Assembly (NCBI RefSeq): GCF_000472285.1
Contig: NZ_KI421421.1
Span: 98,491 to 162,490 of the forward strand
Direction: 5' to 3'
Length of the DNA stretch: 64,000 bases
Source: Desulfuromonas sp. TF
GTDB taxonomy: Bacteria > Desulfobacterota > Desulfuromonadia > Desulfuromonadales > ATBO01
Part shown: one piece after another, positions 34,080 to 43,762 of the stretch
How the letters are laid out: each line of letters opens with the position of its first letter
Position numbering within the stretch: the stretch's first letter is position 1
The notes under the pieces: model-generated
The model's input: only the letters and a program-made list of their open reading frames with translations
What the model was told of the DNA's origin: nothing
Database searches by the model: none
Program-made: the position numbers and the translations under genes

Positions 34080-34288
34080 GACCCGCACCTCCTTAAAGAA
34101 CAGTTCACCCATGGAAGAAATCGACGAACAGTCGTTCAATTTATTCTCCGAGTTTCGAGGGAAGCATTTGTATCGGCGACGATTTTTCATTCCTGCAATT
34201 TCATTTTTCCCATAATCTCAGTATACCAGAGCAGCGGGCATTGGCCAGATGACGGGGAATGATCACTAAAACCACTCCCGGACCGCCT

Positions 34289-35695
34289 TTATCGGCCGGT
34301 ACCCAGAATCACCACCTGAACAGTTTTGAGCAACAATTTGAAATCCAGCAGCAGGGACCATCGATCGATATATTCGAGATCCATGCGCATCCATTCTTCA
34401 AAGCCGACGTCATTGCGGCCGCTCACCTGCCAGATGCAGGTCAATCCCGGCTTCATGGAAAGGCGCCGGAGCTGCCAGTGTTTGTATTCTTTTACTTCCG
34501 AGGGAAGCGGAGGCCTCGGACCGACCAGGCTCATTTCTCCCCTCAGCACGTTGATCAGCTGCGGCAGTTCGTCCATGCTCGTTCTGCGCAGTATCTTCCC
34601 GAGCGGCGTCACCCGGGGATCGTTCTTGATTTTGAAAACCGGTCCGTCCATTTCATTGGCTGCCAGCAGCCGGCCTTTGAGCTTCTCCGCCTCAGGGACC
34701 ATGGTTCGGAACTTGTACAGGATGAATTTACGACCGTTGAGACCGCAGCGTTCCTGGCGGAAAAAGACCGGACCCTTGCTGCTCACTTTGACGCTTACGG
34801 CGATCAGTACAAGGAGAGGAGACAAGACGAGCAGGCCGGCGAGCGTGAGGCTGCGATCGAGAATGGCCTTGACCAGCAGCGAGAATTCCTTGCGGGGGAC
34901 GGAGGAGAGCACAAGAGTCGGGATGCCGACGAAATTCTGGACAAAAACCGAGGCGATTTTTGGCTGATACATCATCTGCGGTATCTGCCAGTCTGGCAAT
35001 ACCCGGACACTCAGCCCCTGTTCCTCTGCAAAGATGAAATAGTCGGCGACATTGTCGATCACCTGCAGGGGCATCGCGAAAACCACTTCATCCACAGTCT
35101 GCTCAAGTAGAATCCTCTTGAACTCACCCAGAGTGCCGATAACCTTTATACCTTCGGCGACTTCGGCGCCGACATATTCCGGACCGACTTCCAGGCAGCC
35201 GATCAGATGGTATCCAAGCTCTTCATTGGCAGTGATGTAGCGGACGACCTCCCGGGCCCGTTCCAGGCTTCCGATGATCAGGATTTCCTTGCTGCTCGCC
35301 CCGTTCTTCCGCCGCAGATGGAGGCCCCCCCGATACGCGGTCAGAAGCAGGATGTTGAACCCCAGGAAAAGTCCGATCAGAAGGCGGCTGTCACCCTGCA
35401 GCCGCAGGGTGTAGATAAGCAGAACCACCCCCGCCGTCCCGGCCAGCGTGCTTTTGACGACGTGGAGAAAAGTCCGGTCGAAGTTCTGTCGGCCATGAAT
35501 CTCGTATAAACTGAAAAAATCGTAGGAGAGACCGCAGCAGACCAGTGAGGCCAGAAAGAGGAAAGGGAAAACGCCGTTGTCCGCCAGACCCGAAGAAGCG
35601 CCCAGCCAGAGGAGACTTGCAAGGTAGGCCGTCAGAAAGGCCACCGCCGTCAGCAGAAGATCGACAATTCTGTGCCCTATTTGCTCCTTCAGCAT
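34289..35695 (-). CDS. Polyprenyl-phosphate sugar-1-phosphate transferase (WcaJ-like)
   Basis: A 468-residue membrane protein that starts glycan synthesis by moving a sugar-1-phosphate from a nucleotide sugar to undecaprenyl phosphate. Four N-terminal helices (1-120) are followed by a Rossmann-like CoA_binding_3 domain (120-260), a fifth helix, and the catalytic bacterial sugar-transferase domain (275-460) with FFRQERCGLNGRKF, KFRTM, TSMDELPQLINVLRGEMS and LVGPRPPLP. It is the first gene of the minus-strand export operon. A 209-bp gap without a gene separates it from the beta-barrel gene. Confidence 0.92.
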   Translation of the reverse strand: MLKEQIGHRIVDLLLTAVAFLTAYLASLLWLGASSGLADNGVFPFLFLASLVCCGLSYDFFSLYEIHGRQNFDRTFLHVVKSTLAGTAGVVLLIYTLRLQGDSRLLIGLFLGFNILLLTAYRGGLHLRRKNGASSKEILIIGSLERAREVVRYITANEELGYHLIGCLEVGPEYVGAEVAEGIKVIGTLGEFKRILLEQTVDEVVFAMPLQVIDNVADYFIFAEEQGLSVRVLPDWQIPQMMYQPKIASVFVQNFVGIPTLVLSSVPRKEFSLLVKAILDRSLTLAGLLVLSPLLVLIAVSVKVSSKGPVFFRQERCGLNGRKFILYKFRTMVPEAEKLKGRLLAANEMDGPVFKIKNDPRVTPLGKILRRTSMDELPQLINVLRGEMSLVGPRPPLPSEVKEYKHWQLRRLSMKPGLTCIWQVSGRNDVGFEEWMRMDLEYIDRWSLLLDFKLLLKTVQVVILGTGR

Positions 35696-36061
35696 ACAGC
35701 TCTCCGGATGGGCGGAATGTTTCTAACAGATATGCCGGGTTCTCCCACCCGGCAATAAACCTGATATCATCCCTTTGGAGCATGTCAAGACTGCTGTCGC
35801 TCATACGAAGAGATGAAGGCGATCGCCTTGACCTTGACACGCTCTTCTTCGGTGTTAATTGGTTTAGCATCCCGGCTCAAACGAGGGAGGTTTGATCTCT
35901 TCCGCTAAAGGATCTCCTCGAACCATTGGGAGAAGATCAAATTATGCACGGACCTGCCGCAGGCAGGGACTCGATGCTTGAAAACGGCCGGAATGTGCTT
36001 CTTTCCACCTCCGGTCCCTGAAATATTCCGATTTTCGCCGAAATGCACAGGAGTTCTGTTA
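35696..36061. other. Divergent intergenic region between the two polysaccharide operons
   Basis: This 366-bp interval must hold promoters for the minus-strand export operon and the plus-strand nucleotide-sugar operon. On the plus strand a TTGACA at 35834-35839 with a weak TAATTG at 35856-35861 (16-bp spacer) is a possible sigma-70 promoter. On the minus side a 7-bp stem-loop at 35734-35753 lies in the expected leader. No JUMPstart/ops motif and no sigma-54 promoter were found. Confidence 0.5.
35734..35753. repeat. Leader hairpin upstream of the sugar transferase gene
   Basis: GCCGGGT (35734-35740) pairs with ACCCGGC (35747-35753) around a TCTCCC loop, 39 bp before the WcaJ-like start codon. 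With no T-run on the minus strand it is not a terminator; it could be a 5'-leader structure. Confidence 0.5.
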
Positions 36062-36844
36062 ATGAAAGCTGTCATCCTTGCAGGAGGTTTCGGTACCCGT
36101 CTTTCCGAAGAGACCACCATCAAGCCGAAGCCCATGGTGGAAGTAGGCGGCCGGCCGATTCTCTGGCACATCATGAAGATTTATTCCGCTCATGGCATCA
36201 ACGACTTCATCATCTGTCTCGGATACAAGGGATATTACATCAAGGAATATTTCGCCATGTATTCGCTGCAGATGTCCGATGTCACCTTCGACCTGAAAAA
36301 TAATGACATGAAGATCCTGCACAACGGCACCGAACCCTGGAAAGTGACGCTGGTCGACACCGGCGAGAAGACTATGACGGGGGGGCGTCTGAAGCGGGTC
36401 CGGGAACACATCGGCAACGAAACGTTCTGCTGCACCTATGGCGACGGGATCTCCGACATCGACATCACGAGGTTGGTCGAGTTCCACCGCGGCCAGAAGA
36501 CCCTGGCCACCCTGACGGCCGTGCAGCCTCCCGGACGGTTCGGTGCCTTCAACCTGGGCACGGAGCAGTTCAAGATCCCCACCTTCAAGGAAAAGCCCCA
36601 GGGGGACGGCGCTTGGATCAACGGCGGGTATTTCGTCCTCGAACCGGAAGTTCTGGATTACATCGCGGGAGATGCGACGGTCTGGGAGCGGGAGCCCCTT
36701 GAAAAGCTGGCCCAGGAAGGGAACCTTGCGGCCTATCGCCACTACGGTTTCTGGCAGCCGATGGATACCCTGAGGGACAAAATGGTTCTGGAAGATCTGT
36801 GGGAGAGCGAAGGGAAAACTCCCTGGAAAATCTGGCAGAGCTGA
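36062..36844 (+). CDS. rfbF: Glucose-1-phosphate cytidylyltransferase
   Basis: A 260-residue nucleotidyltransferase with the N-terminal [13 protein letters not shown] (residues 6-18), [28 protein letters not shown] and [16 protein letters not shown]. These are diagnostic for RfbF, which makes CDP-glucose from CTP and glucose-1-phosphate. CDP-glucose is the entry to 3,6-dideoxyhexoses and some branched sugars. The CDP-glucose 4,6-dehydratase (RfbG) usually found next to it is absent; an SDR epimerase of a different group follows. The ATG at 36062 has CAGGAGTTC. It is the first gene of the plus-strand operon. Confidence 0.92.
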   Translation: MKAVILAGGFGTRLSEETTIKPKPMVEVGGRPILWHIMKIYSAHGINDFIICLGYKGYYIKEYFAMYSLQMSDVTFDLKNNDMKILHNGTEPWKVTLVDTGEKTMTGGRLKRVREHIGNETFCCTYGDGISDIDITRLVEFHRGQKTLATLTAVQPPGRFGAFNLGTEQFKIPTFKEKPQGDGAWINGGYFVLEPEVLDYIAGDATVWEREPLEKLAQEGNLAAYRHYGFWQPMDTLRDKMVLEDLWESEGKTPWKIWQS

Positions 36845-36898
36845 CGATTCCACCCCTTCTCCCCACCGTCCGGGGACAACCGGCAAGGCCCGTGGAAA

Positions 36899-38008
36899 AT
36901 GGAAAATGCGCAGACCGTCGTCAATCAGGACCTGGAGTATATCTGCCACAAGCTGGAGAAGGAATTCGCCGCCCTGCCGGGAAAGAACATCCTGATCACC
37001 GGCGGCGGCGGATTTCTGGGCTACTACCTCATACAATCCCTGCTCCGCTGGAATCGGACAGCCGGCGGTGAAGGCGTTCAGGTCACAGTGTACGACAACT
37101 ATGTGCGCGGCCTGCCTCAATGGCTCAGCTCTCTTTCCGGAAATCCGAATCTCAAGCTGGTTAAACACGACATCACGGGACCCCTGCCGGAGGATATCGA
37201 CGATTTCCATTACATCATCCATGCCGCCTCCATCGCTTCGCCGATGTACTACCGCAAGTATCCCATCGAAACCATGGACGCCAACGTCAATGGACTGCGT
37301 ACCCTGCTGGAATATTGCTGCCGCCAGAAGGAGAGCGACAGGCCCGTGGAGGGTTTTCTTTTTTACTCCACCAGCGAGATTTACGGCGATCCCACCCCGG
37401 AGAACATTCCGACTCCGGAGACGTACCGCGGCAACGTTTCCTGCACCGGCCCCAGGGCCTGCTATGATGAGTCGAAACGTTATGGAGAGACACTCTGCGT
37501 CAATTTCGCCCGCCAGCACGACTTGCCCATCCATATCGCGCGCCCCTTCAATAATTACGGCCCTGGACTGAAGATCACGGACCGCCGGGTGATTCCCGAT
37601 TTCGTCCGGGACATCCTGGACGGCCGGGATATCGTCATGCATTCGGACGGCTCTCCCACTCGGACCTTCTGCTACATCGCCGATGCGATCGTCGGATATT
37701 TCAAGATCCTGATCCGGGGCCGCCGGGGGGAGGCCTACAATATCGGCGTCGAATCGCCGGAAATATCTATCGCCGATTTTGCCGGCAAACTGGTCTCCAC
37801 TGCCGGAGGACTCTTCGGCTATCAGGGGAAGGTGGTCAAAAAGGCCAGCAGCGATGCGGATTACCTGGTGGATAACCCGAACCGACGCTGCCCTCTGATC
37901 GGCAAGGCCAGGGAAGAGCTGGGGTATGATCCTTCCATTTCTCTGGAGGAGGGAATCAGAAGGTCTTTGATCTGGTATCGAGATAACCGTGAAGCGGAGG
38001 AGGCCTGA
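36899..38008 (+). CDS. NAD-dependent epimerase/dehydratase (UDP-glucuronate decarboxylase-like SDR)
   Basis: A 369-residue extended SDR with the nucleotide-binding loop TGGGGFLGYY (34-43), the catalytic Ser in STSEIYGDP, and Tyr189-x3-Lys193 in ACYDESKRY. GPRACYDESKR and ITDRRVIPDFVRDIL resemble UDP-glucuronate decarboxylases (UXS) more than CDP-glucose dehydratases. Since the next gene encodes UDP-glucose dehydrogenase, it could turn UDP-glucuronate into UDP-xylose, or act on a CDP-sugar because of rfbF. Its stop codon overlaps the next start (TGATG). Confidence 0.82.
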   Translation: MENAQTVVNQDLEYICHKLEKEFAALPGKNILITGGGGFLGYYLIQSLLRWNRTAGGEGVQVTVYDNYVRGLPQWLSSLSGNPNLKLVKHDITGPLPEDIDDFHYIIHAASIASPMYYRKYPIETMDANVNGLRTLLEYCCRQKESDRPVEGFLFYSTSEIYGDPTPENIPTPETYRGNVSCTGPRACYDESKRYGETLCVNFARQHDLPIHIARPFNNYGPGLKITDRRVIPDFVRDILDGRDIVMHSDGSPTRTFCYIADAIVGYFKILIRGRRGEAYNIGVESPEISIADFAGKLVSTAGGLFGYQGKVVKKASSDADYLVDNPNRRCPLIGKAREELGYDPSISLEEGIRRSLIWYRDNREAEEA

Positions 38009-39345
38009 TGAAGGTTTCAGTGATCGGAACAGGGTATGTGGGGCTCGTCTCCGGCGTCTGTCTGGCGGAGAAGGGGCACCGGGTCGTCTGCGTGGACAAC
38101 GACCGGACAAAAATCGACATGCTCAATGCGGCCGTTCCGCCCATCCATGAGAACGGGCTGGAGGCGTTGCTGAAAAGAAACCTCCACGACCGTCTCGAAG
38201 CCACCACCGACCTGCACCGGTCGGTGCGGGAGACGGACCTCTCCCTGCTGGCCGTCGGCACACCCTTCGACGGGGCGGAGATCGATCTACAGTACGTCAG
38301 GGCCGCGGCCCTTCAGATCGGCGAGGCGCTGAGGAGCAAGGACGCCTACCACACCGTGGTGGTCAAGAGCACGGTGGTCCCCGGCACCACGGAGAACATC
38401 GTCCTGCCCCTTCTCGAGCAGGGCTCGGGGAAAAAAGCGGGCGTTCACTTCGGGGTCGGCATGAATCCGGAGTTTCTGCGGGAGGGGGAGGCGATCCAGG
38501 ATTTCATGTTTCCGGATCGCATCGTTCTGGGAGGAATCGACACCGGAACGATGGAGGCTCTTGAGGAGCTCTACGCCGTCTTCGAAGGTGTGGACAAGCT
38601 GCGGACCACCCCGAAGACGGCGGAAATGATCAAATACGCCTCCAACTCCCTGCTCGCGACGATGATTTCCTTCTCAAACGAGATCGGCAATCTCTGCGCG
38701 GCGCTGGGGAGCATCGACGTCGTCGAGGTGATGCGGGGGGTCCACCTGGACAAGCGGCTGAGTCCCATCCTCCCCGGCGGCAATCGCATCGTCCCGGCAT
38801 TCACCACCTATCTGGAAGCGGGGTGCGGATTCGGCGGAAGCTGCTTTCCAAAAGATGTCAAGGCCCTGATTGCGCACGGCAAAAAGGCCGGCAGGCCGAT
38901 GGCGCTGCTCGATGCCGTGATCCAGGTCAACGAAAGCCAGCCCCGCCAGGTCCTCTCCCTGCTCCGCAAACACTTCCCCTACTTCAGCGGCGTCCGCGTC
39001 GCCGTATTGGGACTGGCCTTCAAGCCCGGCACCGACGACATGCGGGAGTCCCCTGCCATTCCCATCATCCGCGAACTGCTGGAGGAGAGAGCGGAAATCA
39101 GGGCCTACGATCCGGTGGCGGCGGGGGAAGCCCGAAAGCTCTTCGGCAACAGCCGGATCGCGTATTGCGACGACCTGGCGCAGACGCTGGAAGAGGCCGA
39201 GGTAGTCCTCCTGCTCACCCGCTGGCCGGAATTCCAGCAGCTTCCTATCATGCTCGAAAATGTGGAATCACCCCCTCTGGTGATCGACGGTCGACGGATG
39301 CTGGACAAGTCCGGCATCGTCCGCTACGAGGGGATCGGATTGTGA
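38008..39345 (+). CDS. ugd: UDP-glucose 6-dehydrogenase
   Basis: A 445-residue member of the UDP-glucose/GDP-mannose dehydrogenase family. Rossmann motif VIGTGYVGLVSG (5-16), VGTPF, VVKSTVVPGTT, NPEFLREG, and the active-site Cys279 in GGSCFPKD are present, followed by the C-terminal domain (LGLAFKPGTDDMRESPA). It oxidises UDP-glucose to UDP-glucuronate with 2 NAD+. This predicts uronic acid in the polymer and agrees with the pectate-lyase-like proteins at the end of the locus. It overlaps the SDR gene by 1 bp. Confidence 0.92.
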   Translation: MKVSVIGTGYVGLVSGVCLAEKGHRVVCVDNDRTKIDMLNAAVPPIHENGLEALLKRNLHDRLEATTDLHRSVRETDLSLLAVGTPFDGAEIDLQYVRAAALQIGEALRSKDAYHTVVVKSTVVPGTTENIVLPLLEQGSGKKAGVHFGVGMNPEFLREGEAIQDFMFPDRIVLGGIDTGTMEALEELYAVFEGVDKLRTTPKTAEMIKYASNSLLATMISFSNEIGNLCAALGSIDVVEVMRGVHLDKRLSPILPGGNRIVPAFTTYLEAGCGFGGSCFPKDVKALIAHGKKAGRPMALLDAVIQVNESQPRQVLSLLRKHFPYFSGVRVAVLGLAFKPGTDDMRESPAIPIIRELLEERAEIRAYDPVAAGEARKLFGNSRIAYCDDLAQTLEEAEVVLLLTRWPEFQQLPIMLENVESPPLVIDGRRMLDKSGIVRYEGIGL

Positions 39346-39352
39346 GGAAGAG

Positions 39353-39886
39353 ATGATTTTTTACGAGACGGAACTCCCAGGCGCCTTTCTCATCGAGCCC
39401 GAGGCGATTGAGGACTTCCGCGGTTTTTTTGCGCGGACATGGTGCCGGAGGGAATTCGAAGCTCACGGGCTCAACCCCGACCTGGCGCAGGCCAACCTGG
39501 CCTTCAGCCGGAAGAAGGATACGTTGCGGGGCATGCATTATCAGATCCCCCCTTTTGCCGAGACCAAATCGGTGAGGTGCCTCAAGGGAGCCATTTATGA
39601 CGTCATCATTGATCTGCGCCCCGGCTCCCCCACGTACACACAGTGGACGGGGGTGACGCTCACGGCGGAGAACCGGCGGATGTTCTACATCCCCGAAGGC
39701 TTCGCCCACGGTTATCAGACCCTGGCCGACGAAACCGAGGTCTTCTACCAGGTGTCTCAGTTTTATGCTCCCGAATGCGAGCGGGGGATAAGATGGGACG
39801 ATCCGGCTTTCTCCGTGCGGTGGCCGGAAGCGCATCGTCCGATCCTTTCTGAAAAGGATGCGAACTGGCCCCTCTATCACGGGTGA
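39353..39886 (+). CDS. dTDP-4-dehydrorhamnose 3,5-epimerase family protein
   Basis: A 177-residue cupin of the RfbC/RmlC family with the catalytic His62 in LRGMHYQ, KSVRCLKGAIYDVIIDLR, and YIPEGFAHGYQTL. It epimerises 4-keto-6-deoxy nucleotide sugars. The usual RmlA/B/D partners are not in the window, so its substrate may be a CDP-activated sugar, as in some rfbF-containing loci. It starts 7 bp after ugd. Confidence 0.85.
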   Translation: MIFYETELPGAFLIEPEAIEDFRGFFARTWCRREFEAHGLNPDLAQANLAFSRKKDTLRGMHYQIPPFAETKSVRCLKGAIYDVIIDLRPGSPTYTQWTGVTLTAENRRMFYIPEGFAHGYQTLADETEVFYQVSQFYAPECERGIRWDDPAFSVRWPEAHRPILSEKDANWPLYHG

Positions 39887-39933
39887 CCTCTCCCGGAGGC
39901 GGCACTTCACTTATTGGATGAACAGGAGACATC

Positions 39934-41292
39934 ATGATCATTGTGGATAAAGCGCTCCAGAAACGTCAGGCCGAGGGTCGGCCCGTACGGGTGGCCCTGA
40001 TCGGAGCCGGATACATGGGGCGCGGCATCGCCCTTCAGATCGAAAGATATATCCCCGGCATGCGCCTGGCGGCCATCGCAAACCGCACACTTCCCGCGGC
40101 CCTGTCGGCGCTCCGCGATGCTGGCGTCGAAAAGTTCCGCACAGTCGAGACCGTCGCCCAACTCGAGGAGACGATTGGCGGAGGGGGGTGCGCCGCCACC
40201 GATGACGCCCTTCTGACGTGCCGCGCAGAGGGGATCGACGTAATCATCGAAGCGACGGGGGACGTGGAATTCAGCGCCCACGTCGCCCTCGAGGCGATAA
40301 AGAACGGCAAGCACATGGTCCTGATGAATGCCGAACTCGACGCCACCGTGGGTCCCATCCTGAAGGTACACGCCGACCGGGCCGGAGTGATCGTCACCAA
40401 TGCCGACGGTGATCAGCCGGGGGTGATGATGAACCTGCTGCGCTTCGTAAGGACCATCGGCTACCATCCCGTTCTGGCCGGCAACATCAAGGGTCTGCAG
40501 GACCATTACCGCACCCCCGAAACCCAGAAGGGATTTGCCGAGCAGCACCATATTTCGGCCCAGATGGCCACCTCCTTCGCCGACGGCACCAAGATCTCCA
40601 TGGAAAATGCCGTGGTGGCCAACGCCACCGGTTTCCGGGTCGGCAGGAGAGGGATGTACGGCCCGCGATGCACCCACGTCAAGGAGGCGGTCGACCTCTT
40701 CCCCCTGGACAAGCTTCTTGACGGAGGCCTTGTCGACTATATCCTCGGAGCCGAACCGGGTCCCGGCGTCTTCGTGCTCGGGTACAACGATGATCCCTCC
40801 CGCCGAAGCTACATGAACTATTTCAAGATGGGTGAAGGCCCCCTCTACGCCTTCTACGTCCCCTACCATCTGCCGCACCTCGAAGTCCCCTTGACCGCCG
40901 CCCGCGCCGTTTTGTTTGGAGATGCGACGGTGACGCCCCTGGCGGGGCCGGTATGCGAAGTGATCACCATCGCCAAACGAGACCTGAAGGCCGGGGAGAC
41001 CCTCGACGGCATCGGCGGATTCACCTGCTACGGCACCATCGAAAACGCCGACATCTGTCGGCGCGATCATCTCCTCCCCATGGGCCTGTCCGAAGGATGC
41101 CGTATGCTCCGGAACGTTCCCCGGGATGGCGCGATCACTTATGGGGACGTGGAGATGCCGGCCGGCCGCCTGTGCGACCGGCTGCGAGAGGAACAGGACC
41201 GGCATTTCCAACCGACGCAGCACCTCCGGGAGAAGGAGGGAAAAGGACCGAACCCGATTCAGATCATGTCCGAGGCCGAGAGAGCTCCTTGA
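39934..41292 (+). CDS. NAD(P)-dependent oxidoreductase with SAF domain
   Basis: A 452-residue protein. The N-terminal half has a homoserine-dehydrogenase-like Rossmann domain (VALIGAGYMGRGIALQ at about 20-35; EATGDVEFSAHVALEAI). The C-terminal part (about 345-420) has a SAF-like fold (ITIAKRDLKAGETLDGIGG). Such proteins occur in polysaccharide clusters with rfbF and RfbC-like epimerases and are thought to act in unusual sugar synthesis; the reaction is unknown. ATG at 39934, 47 bp after the epimerase. Confidence 0.78.
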   Translation: MIIVDKALQKRQAEGRPVRVALIGAGYMGRGIALQIERYIPGMRLAAIANRTLPAALSALRDAGVEKFRTVETVAQLEETIGGGGCAATDDALLTCRAEGIDVIIEATGDVEFSAHVALEAIKNGKHMVLMNAELDATVGPILKVHADRAGVIVTNADGDQPGVMMNLLRFVRTIGYHPVLAGNIKGLQDHYRTPETQKGFAEQHHISAQMATSFADGTKISMENAVVANATGFRVGRRGMYGPRCTHVKEAVDLFPLDKLLDGGLVDYILGAEPGPGVFVLGYNDDPSRRSYMNYFKMGEGPLYAFYVPYHLPHLEVPLTAARAVLFGDATVTPLAGPVCEVITIAKRDLKAGETLDGIGGFTCYGTIENADICRRDHLLPMGLSEGCRMLRNVPRDGAITYGDVEMPAGRLCDRLREEQDRHFQPTQHLREKEGKGPNPIQIMSEAERAP

Positions 41293-41424
41293 CAGCCTTG
41301 AAACTGCTGTTAATTGTTAATCAAAGGACGGAAGAAAAGATGTTCTTCGGAAAAACACTCGAAAAAACAAACTCTTGCTAATGAATTGCGACAAAAAAAC
41401 TTGGAGCTGGAACGAACCAGCAGG

Positions 41425-41465
41425 GGCCGGGCTTCCAGAAAAACTCAAGGCTGCCCGGTCTTTTT
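41425..41465 (+). terminator. Terminator-like hairpin between sugar genes and ABC exporter
   Basis: GGCCGGGC (41425-41432) pairs with GCCCGGTC (41453-41460, one G-T pair) and is followed by TTTTT. It would separate the nucleotide-sugar operon from the exporter genes, or reduce read-through. The rest of 41293-41535 shows no gene. Confidence 0.65.
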
Positions 41466-41535
41466 ACTTTGTGAACGACCAATGATCACCTCTGCTGATA
41501 AATAACTGCTAATCCTACTCATCGGAAAGCCGACC

Positions 41536-42375
41536 ATGAACAAAGTCGATACAGGCAACCCCGAAATCATTGTCATAAAGCCCAGCTCGGGATGGCAGGT
41601 CATCAACTTCAAGGAGTTGCGGGAGTACCGAGACCTTTTCTACTTCATGGTGTGGCGCAATATCAAGATCCTATACGCCCAGACCATTCTCGGTTTTTCC
41701 TGGGCCATTCTGCAGCCTCTGATTCAGATCGTCGTGTTCACCCTTATCTTCAGCAAGGTGGCCAAAGTCCCTACGGACGGTATCCCCTATGTTCTCTTCT
41801 CCAGCCTGGCACTCGTTCCATGGAACTACATGTCCCAATCGGTGACTCAGGCGAGTGAAAGTCTCGTCACGGGTCAGAACATGCTCGGCAAGGTATATTT
41901 CCCTCGCCTTATCTTTCCGATTACACCAATCCTGGCCCGCCTGATCGACTTCGCCGTTTCCCTGGTGATCATCCTGGTCATCGGCCTGTACTACCGTGTC
42001 ATGCCCACCTGGAACCTCCTTTATTTTCCGCTCATGCTGCTTTTCATGGTCGGAGTGAGCGCCGGATTCGGCATGTGGCTCTCCGCCATGGCCATCCGCT
42101 TTCGGGATGTGAAACTGGCCATGCCCTTCTGCATCCGGATGTTCATGTACTCGGCGCCCATTGTCTACTCGGCATCTTCCATCCCGGAAACCTACCGCTT
42201 CATCTATTCCCTGAATCCCGCGGTGGGGGTTATCGAAGGATTCCGGGCCACATTTCTGGGAACTCCCATGCCCTGGCCCTACGTCTTGCCCGGGCTCGTC
42301 ACCGGCATGCTCGTGCTGGTGAGCGGCGCCCTGTATTTCAAGAAAATGGAGCGGGTTTTCGCGGATGTCATCTAA
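41536..42375 (+). CDS. wzm: ABC-2 polysaccharide exporter permease (Wzm-like)
   Basis: A 279-residue permease with six helices of the ABC-2 type (TILGFSWAILQPLIQIVVFT, LVPWNYMSQSV, LIDFAVSLVIILVIGLYY, AGFGMWLSAMAIRFRD, SAPIVYSASSIP). With the Wzt ATPase encoded 22 bp downstream, it moves lipid-linked polysaccharide across the inner membrane. The initial RYRDLF-like segment (ELREYRDLFYFMVWRNIK) is typical of this family. Confidence 0.92.
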   Translation: MNKVDTGNPEIIVIKPSSGWQVINFKELREYRDLFYFMVWRNIKILYAQTILGFSWAILQPLIQIVVFTLIFSKVAKVPTDGIPYVLFSSLALVPWNYMSQSVTQASESLVTGQNMLGKVYFPRLIFPITPILARLIDFAVSLVIILVIGLYYRVMPTWNLLYFPLMLLFMVGVSAGFGMWLSAMAIRFRDVKLAMPFCIRMFMYSAPIVYSASSIPETYRFIYSLNPAVGVIEGFRATFLGTPMPWPYVLPGLVTGMLVLVSGALYFKKMERVFADVI

Positions 42376-42397
42376 CGGATCGGAGTGATTTCTGCAA

Positions 42398-43762
42398 ATG
42401 AACGATAAAGGTTCAGCCATAGCCGTCGACAACCTGAGCAAGCACTACCGCATCGGCCTGAAGGAGGAAATCCATGACAGCCTCGGCGTCGCCCTGCTCG
42501 ATTTCATCAAGAGGCCGCTGAAGAACTATCGAAAATACCGCTCCCTATACCGCTTCGACGATCTGAATCCGGAAAATAACGGGAAAGATGATCCGGCCGA
42601 TGTGCTCTGGGCTCTTCGGGAAATCTCCTTCAGTGTGGCGCAGGGAGAGGTTCTGGGGATTATCGGGCGCAACGGCGCCGGCAAGTCCACCCTGCTCAAG
42701 ATTCTCGCCCGGATTACCGAGCCGAGCACCGGGCGGGCGGAAATTCGCGGCAAAGTTTCCAGTCTCCTGGAGGTGGGAACGGGTTTTCATCCCGAACTCA
42801 CCGGCCGGGACAATGTCTATCTCAACGGCACCATCCTCGGCATGAAGAAAAGGGAGGTGGACCGCAAATTCGACGAAATCGTCGACTTCTCCGGAGTGGA
42901 GAAATTCATCGACACGCCGGTCAAGCGATACTCCAGCGGCATGAAGGTCCGACTGGCATTTTCCGTCGCCGCCTTCCTGGAACCGGATATCCTGATCATC
43001 GACGAGGTGCTTGCCGTCGGGGACGCGGACTTTCAGCGCAAATGCCTGGATACCATGAAGGAGGTCGGCAGTTCCGGCCGCACCGTCCTTTTCGTCTCGC
43101 ACAACATGCCGGCGGTAACCCGCCTCTGCGAACGGACCATCCTGCTGGAAGACGGCAGGATAACGGCCGACGGGCCCTCCGGCGAGGTGGTTACCCGACA
43201 TCTGAGATCGGGGAATGACTCGATGGCCATCCGCGAATGGCCCGACCCCGAAAAGGCTCCAGGCGGTCCGGTGGCCCGGCTGCGGGCCGTGCGGGTCAGG
43301 GCGAAGGACGGCCGCATCAGCCAGTCCCTTGACATCCGTCAGCCTTTCCAGATCGAGATGGAGTATGACGTCGTGAAGGGGGGGCGCGTTCTTCTGCCCC
43401 ACTTCGGAATTGTCAACGAGCACGGTGAAGCGGTGTTCGTCACCGTCGACCAGGACGCTCAATGGCGGCAGCGCCCGCGACCTGAAGGATCGTATGTGAG
43501 TTCCGTCTGGATTCCCGGAAACCTGCTGGCCGAGGGGATGCTCTTCGTCAATTGTCACCTTTTAACGCTTTTCCCCGAAACACTGCAATTTTCCGAATTC
43601 AACGCCGTCACCTTCCAGGTCGTCGACAGCCTCGAAGGTGACTCGGCGCGGGGCGATTACGCCAAGAACATGCCGGGGGTTGTAAGGCCTTTGCTGGAGT
43701 GGAATACCGAATATGTCCCGTGGGAAGACAGTCTCGGCTACAGGGAAGGGATGCGAAAATGA
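42398..43762 (+). CDS. wzt: ABC polysaccharide exporter ATPase with carbohydrate-binding C-terminus (Wzt-like)
   Basis: A 454-residue ATPase. Walker [10 protein letters not shown] (90-98), signature [12 protein letters not shown] (178-189), Walker [12 protein letters not shown] (199-209) and the H-loop SHNMPAV. After about residue 270 a Wzt_C-type beta-sandwich follows, which in O-antigen systems recognises the modified chain end. This suggests that export is coupled to a terminal signal on the glycan. It overlaps the next gene by 4 bp (ATGA). Confidence 0.92.
   Translation: MNDKGSAIAVDNLSKHYRIGLKEEIHDSLGVALLDFIKRPLKNYRKYRSLYRFDDLNPENNGKDDPADVLWALREISFSVAQGEVLGIIGRNGAGKSTLLKILARITEPSTGRAEIRGKVSSLLEVGTGFHPELTGRDNVYLNGTILGMKKREVDRKFDEIVDFSGVEKFIDTPVKRYSSGMKVRLAFSVAAFLEPDILIIDEVLAVGDADFQRKCLDTMKEVGSSGRTVLFVSHNMPAVTRLCERTILLEDGRITADGPSGEVVTRHLRSGNDSMAIREWPDPEKAPGGPVARLRAVRVRAKDGRISQSLDIRQPFQIEMEYDVVKGGRVLLPHFGIVNEHGEAVFVTVDQDAQWRQRPRPEGSYVSSVWIPGNLLAEGMLFVNCHLLTLFPETLQFSEFNAVTFQVVDSLEGDSARGDYAKNMPGVVRPLLEWNTEYVPWEDSLGYREGMRK

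Noticed and set aside
36000..36061. JUMPstart/ops element expected before polysaccharide operons
   Set aside because: GGCGGTAG-type core was looked for on both strands of the divergent region and not found.
36059..38110. 683-residue minus-strand frame opposite rfbF and the SDR gene
   Set aside because: The plus strand has three clear enzymes here; the minus frame has no domain and reflects high GC codon structure.
39907..41223. 438-residue minus-strand frame opposite the SAF-domain oxidoreductase
   Set aside because: Antisense shadow; the plus strand shows Rossmann and SAF motifs.
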